This document shows, one piece after another, positions 15,849 to 24,556 of a stretch of 42,174 nucleotides of DNA. The translations under genes were made by a program, and so were the position numbers. This DNA comes from Alkaliphilus serpentinus. Its GTDB lineage: Bacteria; Bacillota; Clostridia; Peptostreptococcales; Natronincolaceae. Every line of letters starts with the position of its first letter. Position 1 is the stretch's first letter. The DNA is taken from positions 1 to 42,174 of the forward strand of contig NZ_WBZB01000034.1 of assembly GCF_009017255.1 (NCBI RefSeq), read 5' to 3'. The notes beneath the pieces are model-generated. The model saw only the letters and a list, made by a program, of their open reading frames with translations. It was not told the origin of the DNA and did not search any database.

Positions 15849-16891
15849 ATGTTAAAGGTACTTAAATATACAGTATTAACAGCTTTCATATTAGTTATTG
15901 TATTTATAGCTTCAATATTTATAGATGTATTTACCACCGATACACCTGTGGAGGGCTTTGAACTGTCCACCTTAAAGAAAAGGGTTGTTTCAAATGAGCA
16001 TTCCATAGAAGATACCTTAGAAATTGCAAAAGATTATTTTAATAACAATGAGATAAAGAAATCATACATTACCTATCTACACATCCTTGAAAGGGATCCT
16101 AATAATGTTGATGCCTATATTGGAATTGCATGGTTTATGAACGGATAAAAAATTATAGAGAAGCAGAAAAATATATTTTAGAGGCAGAGAAAAGGATAAA
16201 TTCAGAGACTTCACCTGAAACTTTAATTGAATTATACTATACAGCTGGGATTATATACTACGATTATGGTGCTTATGGCAAAGAACATATAGAACATGAA
16301 AAAGAATATTTTATTAAAGCCTTAGGGGTTAAAGATTTGAATGAAGAATGGACTTCAACATACTACAGTCATATATATTATAAGCTAGGAAGTTTATATT
16401 CTCAGTTGGGTGACTATAAAGAGACTATAAGATATTACCTTCTTTCATATAACTTAGATGAAGATAAATCTATGTATTATCCAATATTTTATAATTATAC
16501 TCACGCAAAGGATTTTGAAAATGCCAATAAATATCTACAATTAATCAAGGAGACTCATGGCGAAAATTTCAGTTATTTTCTAGCAATGGCCCATTACTAT
16601 ACTGAGGTGGGAGATTATGATGAAGCCTACAAATATTTTGAGAAAGCAAAGGAGATAGCTGTTGATTCGGTTATATTTCAATATCACCTGCGTATAGCCA
16701 ACTATTATGAAAAAACAGGCAATGTTGAAAAAGCAAAGGTGCATTATATGGAGTTGTTAAAAAATAATAGTTACTCCATACTTGACAAAAATGTGCAAGA
16801 AAAAATCCAAAAGTATAATATAGATGTAAAAAAATATGAAAGAATGATTGAAAAGGAACGAGAGAAGAATTACAAAAAGAAAATATTATAA
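15849..16891 (+). pseudogene. Second TPR gene, frameshifted near-duplicate
   Basis: This copy of the preceding gene opens with the same 95 residues but reaches a stop at 16146-16148. Aligning TGGTTATATGAG of the first copy with TGGTTTATGAA here shows that one base has been lost near 16133-16136. The correct frame continues from an ATG at 16130 to the stop at 16891 (253 residues, all TPR repeats), and restoring one base gives a full-length protein of about 347 residues. The remaining frame is well preserved, so the change is recent, a sequencing error, or tolerated through the internal ATG, though that product would lack the membrane anchor. The first 280 bases and parts of the last 400 are nearly identical to copy one, while the middle has diverged. 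Confidence 0.75.
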
Positions 16892-16970
16892 ATCTTCTAA
16901 TGAAATAAATGTAGAACTAAAAAAAACAGAAGGAACAAAGAAATAAGCTACTGATAGGGGGATTGGATAT

Positions 16971-17687
16971 ATGAAACATACCATTTACTATGACCCGCAG
17001 GACTATATTTCTATTAACAAAATATCTTTAATTGGTGATTTTAACAACTGGAATAGCGGGTTAAATTTTCTTCAAAAAAATGAAAAGGGAGTATGGAGTA
17101 CTGAAATTGATTTGCAGCCTGGCGAATATAGGTATAAGTTCTTAATTAACAATCTTATTCCTTTAAATGATCCTTTGGCCAACTTATATTTACCTAAAGA
17201 TGATGGCGAATTAGCTTCTGTCATTATCATTAATAGTGAAGGAGAAAAATTGATTAATACTGAGAAATACACTGTGAACATTGAAAAGTATCATTTATCT
17301 GATGAAGTTCATGAATCAACTCCAAAGGTTCATAAAAGGATCTTTCAGCAAACAACTAAAAGAGTAGTATCAAGATTTGAGTTTACAAATGTTACTGGAA
17401 TCCATACCATAAGCCTCCTATGGTTTCGACCCAACGGAGATTTTCATTATTCAAGTGAAAATATTTTATATACTTCTGAAAAGGAAGCTAGTAAACCAAC
17501 TGTAATGTGGTTTTGGCTTAACCTCATAGGATATGAGGTTCCCAGTGGAATCTGGACATTAAAGCTATTTATAGATGGTGCTTTCATTTTGCAGGACAGC
17601 TTTACAATAACAACAAATACATATAGTAAAATGGATCAAAAATTCAAAATCTCCCAGACTGGAGCTATTACAGATGTTGTTATATAG
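16971..17687 (+). CDS. CBM48/AMPK-glycogen-binding-like protein with second beta domain
   Basis: 238 residues with no signal peptide. Residues about 1-85 match the E-set carbohydrate-binding fold of CBM48/AMPK-beta: ISLIGDFNNWNSG, then GVWSTEIDLQPGEYRYKFLIN and the NDPLANLYLPKDDG end are diagnostic. Residues about 125-225 form a second, Trp-rich beta domain (TISLLWFRPNGDFHYSS, MWFWLNLIGYEVPSGIWTLKLF) that looks Ig-like but is not a family I know. There is no catalytic domain, so it is a binding protein, perhaps for glycogen-like glucans or another partner. GGGGG precedes the ATG. It is the third type of gene in the unknown cluster. Confidence 0.75.
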   Translation: MKHTIYYDPQDYISINKISLIGDFNNWNSGLNFLQKNEKGVWSTEIDLQPGEYRYKFLINNLIPLNDPLANLYLPKDDGELASVIIINSEGEKLINTEKYTVNIEKYHLSDEVHESTPKVHKRIFQQTTKRVVSRFEFTNVTGIHTISLLWFRPNGDFHYSSENILYTSEKEASKPTVMWFWLNLIGYEVPSGIWTLKLFIDGAFILQDSFTITTNTYSKMDQKFKISQTGAITDVVI

Positions 17688-17826
17688 TAAATAGATGATC
17701 ACCTTTACATTTTATTTTGAATAATCTTAATGACAGAATAACATAAGAAAATTCTTATGAATAAAATAAAATAAACTGTCAATAATTTAAGATAATTTTA
17801 AAATAATTTGGTAGAAAGGGGATAAT

Positions 17827-18108
17827 ATGGAAACTGCTGCTGAAAGAGCCAGAAGAGTATTAGGTAAAGGAATTAGAAAGAAGAGATTTAGAAGACTAAA
17901 AAAATGGGAAGTAAAAAACCGATACATGCTGGGATTAATGTTTGCAGATGATATTAAAGTCAGTGATATGGCTGAGAGAATAGGTGTTTCACCAAGGACA
18001 GTCCAAGCATGGATTTATGAGGGTAGAATTCCAAAGGATAAAAATATTGAAAAAATCTGCAAAGAATTAGATTGCCCTGAGGATATTTTATTTCGAGAAT
18101 TAAAATAG
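17827..18108 (+). CDS. Small helix-turn-helix DNA-binding protein
   Basis: 93 residues. A very basic N-terminus (GKGIRKKRFRRLKKWEVKNR) precedes a helix-turn-helix near residues 40-62, VSDMAERIGVSPRTVQAWIYEGRIP. This is of the XRE/phage-regulator type, with the usual second half KNIEKICKELDCPEDILF. It is probably a transcription regulator. GAAAGGGG precedes the ATG. Its targets are unknown, and the accessory genes upstream are the nearest candidates. Confidence 0.75.
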   Translation: METAAERARRVLGKGIRKKRFRRLKKWEVKNRYMLGLMFADDIKVSDMAERIGVSPRTVQAWIYEGRIPKDKNIEKICKELDCPEDILFRELK

Positions 18109-18141
18109 ACACACCTACCATAAAATCCAAAACTAGAAGTT

Positions 18142-18203
18142 TCATCTCCTTCGTATAACTATGTTAATAGGAATTACAATATAAAAGGAGATGAGATTTT
18201 TTT
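18142..18203 (+). terminator. Terminator of the HTH gene
   Basis: TCATCTCCTT / AAGGAGATGA, a ten-base-pair stem with a long (33-base) loop, followed by GATTTTTTT. Confidence 0.6.
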
Positions 18204-18312
18204 ATGAAGAAAAATTATATAATCTTTTTTATAGAGGGATAAAAAAACTATAAGGTGTAAAACTAAAAACAGTCTACATTATCAAAAACTCAATTACAAG
18301 GGAGGAATACAT

Positions 18313-18501
18313 GTGCGAGAAGGAATGGTTCCCACAATACTTGGTACTGGCGTTACCGCAGCAGGAGTTGCCTTAAAAGGCATGAGCATGAAGCAGGATA
18401 GAAGTAACATGATGCCAATGGTTGCAGCAGGAATCATCGGTTTTGGATTAGCCCATGTGGTACTTGGAACAATTGATCTAATTGAGCACAATAAAATGTA
18501 G
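18313..18501 (+). CDS. Tiny hydrophobic membrane protein, function unknown
   Basis: 62 residues with a GTG start and GGGAGG 8 bases upstream. Two hydrophobic Gly/Ala-rich segments (about 6-21 and 35-55) suggest a two-helix membrane hairpin, separated by GMSMKQDRSNMM. Similar tiny proteins occur in clostridial genomes as hypotheticals. An out-of-frame ATG overlaps the GTG (ATGTG), so the GTG frame is chosen because the other closes at once. A hairpin follows the stop. Confidence 0.65.
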   Translation: MREGMVPTILGTGVTAAGVALKGMSMKQDRSNMMPMVAAGIIGFGLAHVVLGTIDLIEHNKM

Positions 18502-18507
18502 ATGGAT

Positions 18508-18536
18508 AAGGAGCAAGGATTTTATTCCTGCTCCTT
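18508..18536 (+). terminator. Hairpin after the tiny membrane protein gene
   Basis: AAGGAGC (bulged A) AGGA / TCCT GCTCCTT. It lacks a T run, so it is only a probable terminator. Confidence 0.5.
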
Positions 18537-18657
18537 AAATAATCCTATACATACATAAAGGTATATAAAAGGTATCTTTGGGAGATATTATATTTATAGG
18601 ATATTAGGTTTATGGACAATAAAACCTAAAAAATGATTACTATATTTGGCAATATTA

Positions 18658-18686
18658 TTGACAAAGACTAGCAATCATGGTAACTT
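18658..18686 (+). promoter_or_regulatory. Probable sigma-A promoter of the cold shock gene
   Basis: Perfect -35 TTGACA (18658-18663), 17-base spacer and a weak -10 TAACTT (18681-18686). The leader is short, unlike the long cold-shock leaders of enterobacteria. Confidence 0.5.
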
Positions 18687-18722
18687 TAAACTTGTAAATA
18701 ATTTTTTTAGGAGGAAACAAGA

Positions 18723-18923
18723 ATGAAGACAGGAACAGTTAAGTGGTTTAATGGTGAAAAGGGATTTGGATTTATTTCTGTTGAAGGAGAAGATGATGTA
18801 TTTGTACATTATTCAGCAATTCAATCAGAAGGCTACAAATCTTTAGAAGAAGGACAAACAGTTCAATTCGAAGTTGTTGAAGGTCCAAGGGGCTTCCAAG
18901 CAGCCAACGTAACTAAGTTATAA
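18723..18923 (+). CDS. Cold shock protein (CspA family)
   Basis: 66 residues, the full family length. RNP1-type motif KGFGFI (15-20) and RNP2-type VFVHYSAI (about 26-33) are intact, and the sequence begins [12 protein letters not shown]. It is a single-stranded nucleic-acid-binding beta barrel acting as an RNA chaperone. AGGAGG lies upstream of the ATG. The next gene, a DEAD-box helicase, is a frequent functional partner, but each gene has its own promoter and terminator. Confidence 0.95.
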   Translation: MKTGTVKWFNGEKGFGFISVEGEDDVFVHYSAIQSEGYKSLEEGQTVQFEVVEGPRGFQAANVTKL

Positions 18924-18961
18924 TCGTATTTAACATATAGAATGCAACGATTATAGAGTTC

Positions 18962-18986
18962 AGCCACCCAAGGGGTGGCTTTATTT
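18962..18986 (+). terminator. Terminator of the cold shock gene
   Basis: AGCCACCC / GGGTGGCT stem with a three-base loop and TTATTT. Confidence 0.8.
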
Positions 18987-19045
18987 GCGAAACTAAGAAT
19001 ATAATATGCAAAATCAACTATAATAGGTATTTAGTTTTTTAATTG

Positions 19046-19074
19046 TTTACATATGGGTATATTAAAGATATAAT
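19046..19074 (+). promoter_or_regulatory. Sigma-A promoter of the DEAD-box helicase gene
   Basis: TTTACA (19046-19051), exactly 17 bases, TATAAT (19069-19074), about 40 bases before the ATG. Confidence 0.75.
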
Positions 19075-19113
19075 TATGCGTATTAAATAAAAGAATGGAG
19101 AGATAAGTTTATA

Positions 19114-20694
19114 ATGAATCAATTTGAAAGTTTAGGTATTAGTAAGGAAATTTTAAAGGTTATACAAGAAATGGGATTTGAAACCCCCACTAGTATTCAA
19201 CAGCAAGCAATACCCATTGTATATGAGGGAAGGGACGTTTTAGGGCAAGCTCAAACAGGAACTGGTAAAACGGCAGCCTTTGGTATACCCATGATCGAGA
19301 GAATCAGTACTGAAAACAATTCGGTACAGGTGTTGGTATTAACCCCCACCAGAGAGCTGGCAATTCAAGTTGCTGATGAAGTAAAGAAATTTGCTAAATA
19401 CAAGCACGGAATAAGAACTTTAGCAATATATGGGGGACAACCTATAGAAAGGCAATTAAAGGCCTTAAAGCAGGGTGTTCAAATAGTGGTTGGTACTCCT
19501 GGAAGAATATTGGACCATATAAGAAGAAAAACTTTAAAACTAAACAATATTTCTGGAGTAGTAATGGATGAGGCTGATCAGATGCTGGATATGGGATTCT
19601 TAGAGGATATAGAAGCTATCTTAAATGAAATGCCCTCCAACAGACAAACATTAATGTTTTCAGCTACCATCCCTAAGGAAATCGAAATGATTGCACAAAA
19701 TTACATGACCTCACCAGTAACAGTAAAGGTTACCCATAAGGAATTGACTGTACCTCAAATTACTCAATATTACTTTGAGGTAAAACCCCATGAAAAGCTA
19801 GAATCATTAACAAGAATTTTGGATATGGAAAAGGTTGAGCTTGGGATGATTTTTAGTAATACCAAAAGGGGTGTCGATGAGCTGGTCGAAAAGCTTCAAA
19901 ATCGTGGATATTCTGTTGAAGGTATACATGGAGATTTAAAGCAGAGCCAAAGAGATCGGGTTATGAAGAAGTTTAGGGATGGAACAATAGACATGCTAAT
20001 TGCTACAGACGTAGCAGCAAGGGGTATTGATGTAGATGACGTAGCTCTTGTTATTAACTATGACCTACCTGAGAACTTTGAATATTATGTTCATCGTATA
20101 GGTAGAACAGGCAGGGCTGGAAAAGCTGGGCTAGCTTATACTCTTGTTACACCTAGACAAATTAGAACATTGAAGATGCTGGAAAGGTATATTAAAGCTC
20201 GATTAATTCGAAGAAATGTACCTTCCGTTAATGATATTGTTGAAAAGCGTAAAGAGCAAATCGCAGCCAGCATAACCTCTACCATCGAAAAATCTGGCCT
20301 AAGTGAATATATGAACTTTATAGAAAAGCTAGCAGAAAGCCATAGCTCTATTGAAATTGGCGCTGCATTATTAAAGATGTATATGAAAAAGGATGAAATA
20401 GAGCTTTTGGATACAGTGGTTGAAATTGAGAAGAAAAAGCCTGCAGCTAAGAGCGGTATGGTAAGGCTATACTTTAACATTGGAAAAAGACATGGAATCA
20501 ATCCTGGAAACCTCCTAGGGGCCATAGCCAATGAAGCTGGAATAAGTGGTAATTCTGTAGGGGTTATTGACATGTATGATAAGTTTTCCTTTGTTGAGGT
20601 TCCTCGAGAGGTAGAAAAGAAAGTAATTAAGGCCATGAAGAAAAACCAAATAAAGGGTAGAAAAATCAGTGTTGAGGTAGCAAAGGATAAATAA
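19114..20694 (+). CDS. DEAD-box RNA helicase with DbpA-type RNA-binding domain
   Basis: 526 residues. Core motifs are all present: Q motif (FETPTSIQQQAIP), I AQTGTGKT (46-53), Ia PTREL, GG, TPGR, II DEAD (152-155), III SAT, then IV-VI with ARGID and HRIGRTGRAG. The C-terminal about 75 residues (449-526) are the DbpA/CsdA-like RRM: LYFNIGKRHGINPGNLLGAI and DMYDKFSFVEVP. In Bacillus (YxiN) and E. coli DbpA this domain targets 23S rRNA helix 92, so ribosome assembly is the likely role. The spacing between core and RRM is longer than in DbpA. It follows the cold shock gene. Confidence 0.93.
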   Translation: MNQFESLGISKEILKVIQEMGFETPTSIQQQAIPIVYEGRDVLGQAQTGTGKTAAFGIPMIERISTENNSVQVLVLTPTRELAIQVADEVKKFAKYKHGIRTLAIYGGQPIERQLKALKQGVQIVVGTPGRILDHIRRKTLKLNNISGVVMDEADQMLDMGFLEDIEAILNEMPSNRQTLMFSATIPKEIEMIAQNYMTSPVTVKVTHKELTVPQITQYYFEVKPHEKLESLTRILDMEKVELGMIFSNTKRGVDELVEKLQNRGYSVEGIHGDLKQSQRDRVMKKFRDGTIDMLIATDVAARGIDVDDVALVINYDLPENFEYYVHRIGRTGRAGKAGLAYTLVTPRQIRTLKMLERYIKARLIRRNVPSVNDIVEKRKEQIAASITSTIEKSGLSEYMNFIEKLAESHSSIEIGAALLKMYMKKDEIELLDTVVEIEKKKPAAKSGMVRLYFNIGKRHGINPGNLLGAIANEAGISGNSVGVIDMYDKFSFVEVPREVEKKVIKAMKKNQIKGRKISVEVAKDK

Positions 20695-20695
20695 G

Positions 20696-20725
20696 AAAAA
20701 AGGGGTCAGAAATCTGACCCTTTTT
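20696..20725. terminator. Bidirectional terminator
   Basis: AAAAGGGGTCAGA-AA-TCTGACCCTTTTT; flanking A and T runs serve both the helicase gene and the convergent ferritin gene. Confidence 0.85.
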
Positions 20726-20747
20726 ATATGGTGTGAATTATGTAAGG

Positions 20748-21257
20748 TTATTCTCCTGCAGGTGGGGTAAAGGTTCTGGATGCCAGCTCTGTATCAAGGA
20801 TATAAATACCATAGCTGTTTTCACCTATACGCTTAAGCTTATTAAGTAGAGTTGTAAACATAGATACTTCTTCAACCTGCTCATCAATAAACCAATTTAA
20901 AAAGCTTTTACAGGCATAGTTTTTTTCATTAATAGCTAAATCCATTAATAGGTTAATACGATCGGTAACCAGCTTCTCATGCTTTAGAGCTTCATTAAAA
21001 ACTTCCTCTAAAGATGTAAAGTCATTTTTTGGTTCTTCAAAACCACTAATTCTAACTCTACCCCCTAACTCATTGATAAAATTAAAAAATTTCATGGCAT
21101 GAAATCTTTCCTCCTCGGCTTGAACCATAAAGAAGTTGGCAAAACCATCTAGATCCTGCTCCTTACAATAGGCTGCCATAGCTAGGTAGGCATTTGCAGA
21201 AAAAAATTCATGCTTGATTTGTTCATTTAGTTCATTTACGATCCTCTCTGAAATCAT
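20748..21257 (-). CDS. Ferritin
   Basis: 169 residues, a typical bacterial non-heme ferritin four-helix bundle. Ferroxidase-centre residues are visible: Glu17 in KHEFFSANAYLAM, Glu50 and His53 in AEEERFHAMKF, Glu94-region HEKLVTDRI and Gln/Glu in DEQVEEVS. It oxidises and stores iron in the cytoplasm and protects the cell from Fenton chemistry. AGGAGGG lies 7 bases before the ATG. I see no clear Fur or PerR box in the 180 bases upstream. Confidence 0.95.
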   Translation of the reverse strand: MISERIVNELNEQIKHEFFSANAYLAMAAYCKEQDLDGFANFFMVQAEEERFHAMKFFNFINELGGRVRISGFEEPKNDFTSLEEVFNEALKHEKLVTDRINLLMDLAINEKNYACKSFLNWFIDEQVEEVSMFTTLLNKLKRIGENSYGIYILDTELASRTFTPPAGE

Positions 21258-21441
21258 CTTAATTCCCTCCTGTAATTATAGTAGATTTATTGTAATCATC
21301 TATAGCTTTAAATAGAACACCTTAAATCTATTAAATACTGTACCCAATTTCATGGGTTTTAAAACAAAGATGGTAATAGATTTTTATATTTATTCTGTAA
21401 TATAATGCTATAATATTACTAGGAACAGGAGGGGGATCTTA

Positions 21442-22329
21442 ATGGAATATAAAATCCTTGCAACGGATATGGACGGTACCTTGCTGAAGAATGATAAAAG
21501 CTTATCTAGTAAAAATATACAAGCTCTAAGAAGAGCCCACCAAATGGGAATGGAAATTGTTATTAGCACCGGTAGACCCTATGCAACCTTAAAACCCTAT
21601 TTGAAAATCATCGGTATCGACTGCTGGCTAATAACCAATAATGGATCTGTAATACGAAATAAAAAAGATGAGATTGTTGATGTAATATATATTGATCATT
21701 CAACATTGTTAACTGTGATTAAACTATTAGAGAATGAGGGAATCTATTTTCATGGTACTGACCCCCACTATACCTTTATTCGAAGCTATAGAGAGAGGCT
21801 GAGGGTTTTTAGGGGTTATCTAAAGTATAAAAATCTTAACCCTATGGCAGAAGGCCTCCAACTTTTGTGGTCAGTTTTATTGAATGGTACCCATAAAAGA
21901 ATTGACTTTAAGAACTATATAAATAAACTAGGTAAAATATCCAGTCTTTTTATCCATTCCAATGACATACAAAGGCTGGAAGATCTTAAGAATCAGTTAA
22001 AGGTAATAGCAGAAGTGGAGATAACCAGTTCCGGTAGGGAAAACATTGAAGTTCTTAATCGACTCGCAACAAAGGGCAATGGCCTAAGAAAAGTATGTGA
22101 AATACTGAAGATACCAGCTAGTGATGTTGTTGCTGTTGGAGATAATATAAACGATATTTCCATGATCCAGTATGCTGGCTTAGGCGTTGCTATGGGTAAT
22201 GCTGAGGAAATTGTAAAGGAAATAGCCGACTGTGTTACTACCACCAATGAGGAGGATGGAATTAGTCATCTAATAGATAAGCTTTTGTCTACTAATGGGG
22301 TTCATGAAAACAAAAAAATTAGAGTCTAG
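21442..22329 (+). CDS. Cof-type HAD-IIB family phosphatase
   Basis: 295 residues. Motif I DMDGTLL (10-16) supplies the nucleophile Asp, motif II is ISTGRP, and the C-terminal motif KGNGL plus VAVGDNINDISMI complete the site. The C2B cap lies between residues about 90 and 190. Family members dephosphorylate sugar phosphates, pyridoxal phosphate or FMN with broad specificity. AGGAGGGGG precedes the ATG, and a TATAAT-like element lies 30 bases upstream. The sugar kinase starting 76 bases downstream may be co-transcribed. Confidence 0.9.
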   Translation: MEYKILATDMDGTLLKNDKSLSSKNIQALRRAHQMGMEIVISTGRPYATLKPYLKIIGIDCWLITNNGSVIRNKKDEIVDVIYIDHSTLLTVIKLLENEGIYFHGTDPHYTFIRSYRERLRVFRGYLKYKNLNPMAEGLQLLWSVLLNGTHKRIDFKNYINKLGKISSLFIHSNDIQRLEDLKNQLKVIAEVEITSSGRENIEVLNRLATKGNGLRKVCEILKIPASDVVAVGDNINDISMIQYAGLGVAMGNAEEIVKEIADCVTTTNEEDGISHLIDKLLSTNGVHENKKIRV

Positions 22330-22405
22330 ATTGAGATCCTTCTGCAAATCTATATTTTCTAACAAAAAAATAGCAATTGACTATAGACCATAAGGAGCTG
22401 GTGTT

Positions 22406-23200
22406 GTGAAAATAGCTGCTGTTGGAGATTATATGATTGATGATTACACCAATTTAAATAACAGATTCTTAGGGGGCAATGCCTTGAATTTTATTATAAG
22501 TCTTCAAAGGAAGGTAGACTATAATCTTAGCTTTGTAGGTCCTGTTGCCACCGATACAGATGGAGAAAAACTCCTAAAGGCATTGGAGGAATACAATATA
22601 GAAACCAATCATATAAGCATAGTGAAGGGTAGAAGCCCTATATCAACAGTAGAGTTACAGGATGGAGAACGGATATTTAAAGGGCTACAGCTGGGGGTTC
22701 TGGAGGATTTTCGATTAAATAACCATCAAATTTCATTTCTTAAGGGCCAAGACCATATTCACTCTTCCATTATGGGTGGTTTGATTTCTCAATTAAAGGA
22801 TATGAAAGGGAAAGGAAGCACATCCTTTGATTTTTCTATCCTTAGAAATAAAAAATTAATAATGGATGCCGTACAGTGGGTGGATTATGCTTTTTTTTCA
22901 AGTAAGACCTTTGGAGATAATGAAATAAGTCTAATGAAGGAAGGGTATGCCGCAGGTGGAAAGCAGATTGTCTTTTTGTTGGGGGAATTAGGAAGTAGAG
23001 TCTATGATGGTGAGAGAATATATGAATGTAGTGCTGTAAAATGTAAAGTTTTAGATACCTTAGGGGCTGGTGATAGCTACATAGCAGGATATATCTCAGA
23101 AATCCTTAAGGGAGGTAGCATAGCAGGAGCTATGGAAATTGGTAGCAGGTGGGCAGCTGAAGCCTGTGGTCAATACGGTGGAAATGGATTAAAGTGTTAA
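22406..23200 (+). CDS. PfkB-family sugar kinase, fructoselysine 6-kinase-like
   Basis: 264 residues, a compact ribokinase-fold protein. The N-terminal sugar-binding motif GGNALNF (19-25) and the C-terminal DTLGAGDSYIAGY, with the catalytic Asp in GAGD, are intact. The small size, AAVGDYMIDDY start and FVGPVATDTDG resemble fructoselysine-6-kinase (FrlD). It would phosphorylate a fructosyl amino acid or similar sugar. No FrlB-type deglycase is nearby, so the assignment stays at family level. The GTG start has TAAGGAG 8 bases upstream. Confidence 0.85.
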   Translation: MKIAAVGDYMIDDYTNLNNRFLGGNALNFIISLQRKVDYNLSFVGPVATDTDGEKLLKALEEYNIETNHISIVKGRSPISTVELQDGERIFKGLQLGVLEDFRLNNHQISFLKGQDHIHSSIMGGLISQLKDMKGKGSTSFDFSILRNKKLIMDAVQWVDYAFFSSKTFGDNEISLMKEGYAAGGKQIVFLLGELGSRVYDGERIYECSAVKCKVLDTLGAGDSYIAGYISEILKGGSIAGAMEIGSRWAAEACGQYGGNGLKC

Positions 23201-23305
23201 GTAATAGGTAATAGGTAATAGGTAATAAGTAATAGGTAATAAGTAATAAGTATAGAATGAAGAATGAAGAATGAAGAATTTAAAATTAAGAATTAAGAAT
23301 GAAGA
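23198..23305. repeat. Low-complexity tandem repeats (TAATAGG / GAAGAAT)
   Basis: About eight units of a seven-base motif (TAATAGG with TAATAAG variants) are followed by three units of GAATGAA and then AAGAATTAAGAATGAAG. Related stretches occur near 37388-37510 and 39951-39985. This is a dispersed AT-rich repeat type seen between genes in some clostridia. Confidence 0.75.
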
Positions 23306-23376
23306 GTAAAGAGCTAATTGACTACATAAATTTCCTTATTATGGATAGAATATTCAATTATTAGAGGAGGGATGAT

Positions 23377-23775
23377 ATGGAGAAAACCCTGATATTAATC
23401 AAGCCTGATGGAGTTAAAAGGGGTTTGGTTGGAGAAATCCTTCAGAGATTTGAACGGCGAGACGTTGGAATTACAAACCTTAGGCTCTTAACCCCTACTA
23501 TAGAAATGATAAAGGAACATTATAAAGAGCATGTAGGAAAGATTTTTTACCAAGAGCTTCTAGACTACATAATGGAAGGACCCATTGTTGCCTTCGTAAT
23601 CGAGGGGAATAATGTAATTAAAATGGCTAGGACTATGATTGGAGACAAGGATCCAATAAAGGCCACCCCCGGTACCATAAGGGGAGATTATGGCAACAGT
23701 ATAAGAAGGAATATTATCCATGCCTCTGATGGAGAGGCTTCAGCAGAAAGAGAAATGAAAATATGGTTTAACTAA
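23377..23775 (+). CDS. ndk: Nucleoside diphosphate kinase
   Basis: 132 residues, slightly shorter than the usual 140-150. It opens with LILIKPDGVKRGLVGEI. The catalytic phospho-accepting His115 lies in NIIHASDGEASAEREM, the NDK signature, and GDKDPIKATPGTIRGDYG is intact. It transfers the gamma-phosphate between NTPs and NDPs via phosphohistidine. AGGAGGG precedes the ATG. The pyroglutamyl peptidase gene follows after 25 bases, probably in the same transcript. Confidence 0.95.
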   Translation: MEKTLILIKPDGVKRGLVGEILQRFERRDVGITNLRLLTPTIEMIKEHYKEHVGKIFYQELLDYIMEGPIVAFVIEGNNVIKMARTMIGDKDPIKATPGTIRGDYGNSIRRNIIHASDGEASAEREMKIWFN

Positions 23776-23800
23776 CAGTATAAAAAAGGGGGACTCCGTG

Positions 23801-24445
23801 ATGAAGGTATTAGTAACAGGCTTTGATCCTTTTGGTGGTGAAGCGTTAAATCCAGCTACTGAGGTGTTGAAGCTATTACCAGATAAACTAGAGGATATTG
23901 AAATCGTAAAGCAACAGATTCCGACAGTTTTTTATAGCTCCTTGAAGGTGATTTATGAGAAAATATCTGAGATCAAGCCTGATATCGTTATAGCTATAGG
24001 TCAAGCTGGAGGAAGAAAAGAAATCTCCATTGAACGGGTTGCAATCAATATAAATGATGCTAGAATTCCTGATAATGAAGGTAATCAGCCAATTGATGAG
24101 GCTATATATAAGGAAGGGCCTGTTGCCTATTTTTCAACTCTACCTATAAAGGCGATAGTTCATGAAATTTCACAGCATAATATTTTAGCAACCGTATCAA
24201 ATACTGCAGGCACCTTTGTATGTAATCATCTAATGTACGGGCTCCTTCATCATATCGCCACAGAAAAGCTACCCATAAAAGGAGGATTCATTCATATCCC
24301 CTTTATTCCTCAGCAAGTTATAAACAAGGAGGGTATGCCAGCTATGGAACTGAAGGCCATCGCTAAGGGAATAACACTGGCTATCTCGGCTGCCTGCCAT
24401 TACTCAAAGGGTGATCTAAAAATTGAGGGGGGTAAGCTAGACTAA
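23801..24445 (+). CDS. pcp: Pyroglutamyl-peptidase I
   Basis: 214 residues from the ATG at 23801. An in-frame GTG one codon earlier is less well placed behind GGGGGA. Peptidase family C15: VTGFDPFGGEALNPA (5-19) is diagnostic, and the catalytic triad is Glu78 (ISIERVA), Cys141 (GTFVCNHLMYG) and His165 (GGFIHIPF). It removes N-terminal pyroglutamate from peptides in the cytoplasm. Confidence 0.95.
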   Translation: MKVLVTGFDPFGGEALNPATEVLKLLPDKLEDIEIVKQQIPTVFYSSLKVIYEKISEIKPDIVIAIGQAGGRKEISIERVAININDARIPDNEGNQPIDEAIYKEGPVAYFSTLPIKAIVHEISQHNILATVSNTAGTFVCNHLMYGLLHHIATEKLPIKGGFIHIPFIPQQVINKEGMPAMELKAIAKGITLAISAACHYSKGDLKIEGGKLD

Positions 24446-24556
24446 TAAAAAACTCTAATATTTAAACTAAGTTGCCTACATTAAAAAATGATTAGTAAAG
24501 TATAAATGGGATAAAAGAAAACTATAAACATATAGTGTGATATAAGGGGTGAAGGT

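Noticed and set aside
18311-18340. ATG start in another frame at the tiny membrane protein gene
   Set aside because: That frame does not stay open, while the GTG two bases later gives a hydrophobic protein with good ribosome site spacing.
23198-23305. Possible CRISPR array in the heptamer repeats
   Set aside because: Units are contiguous seven-base repeats without unique spacers.
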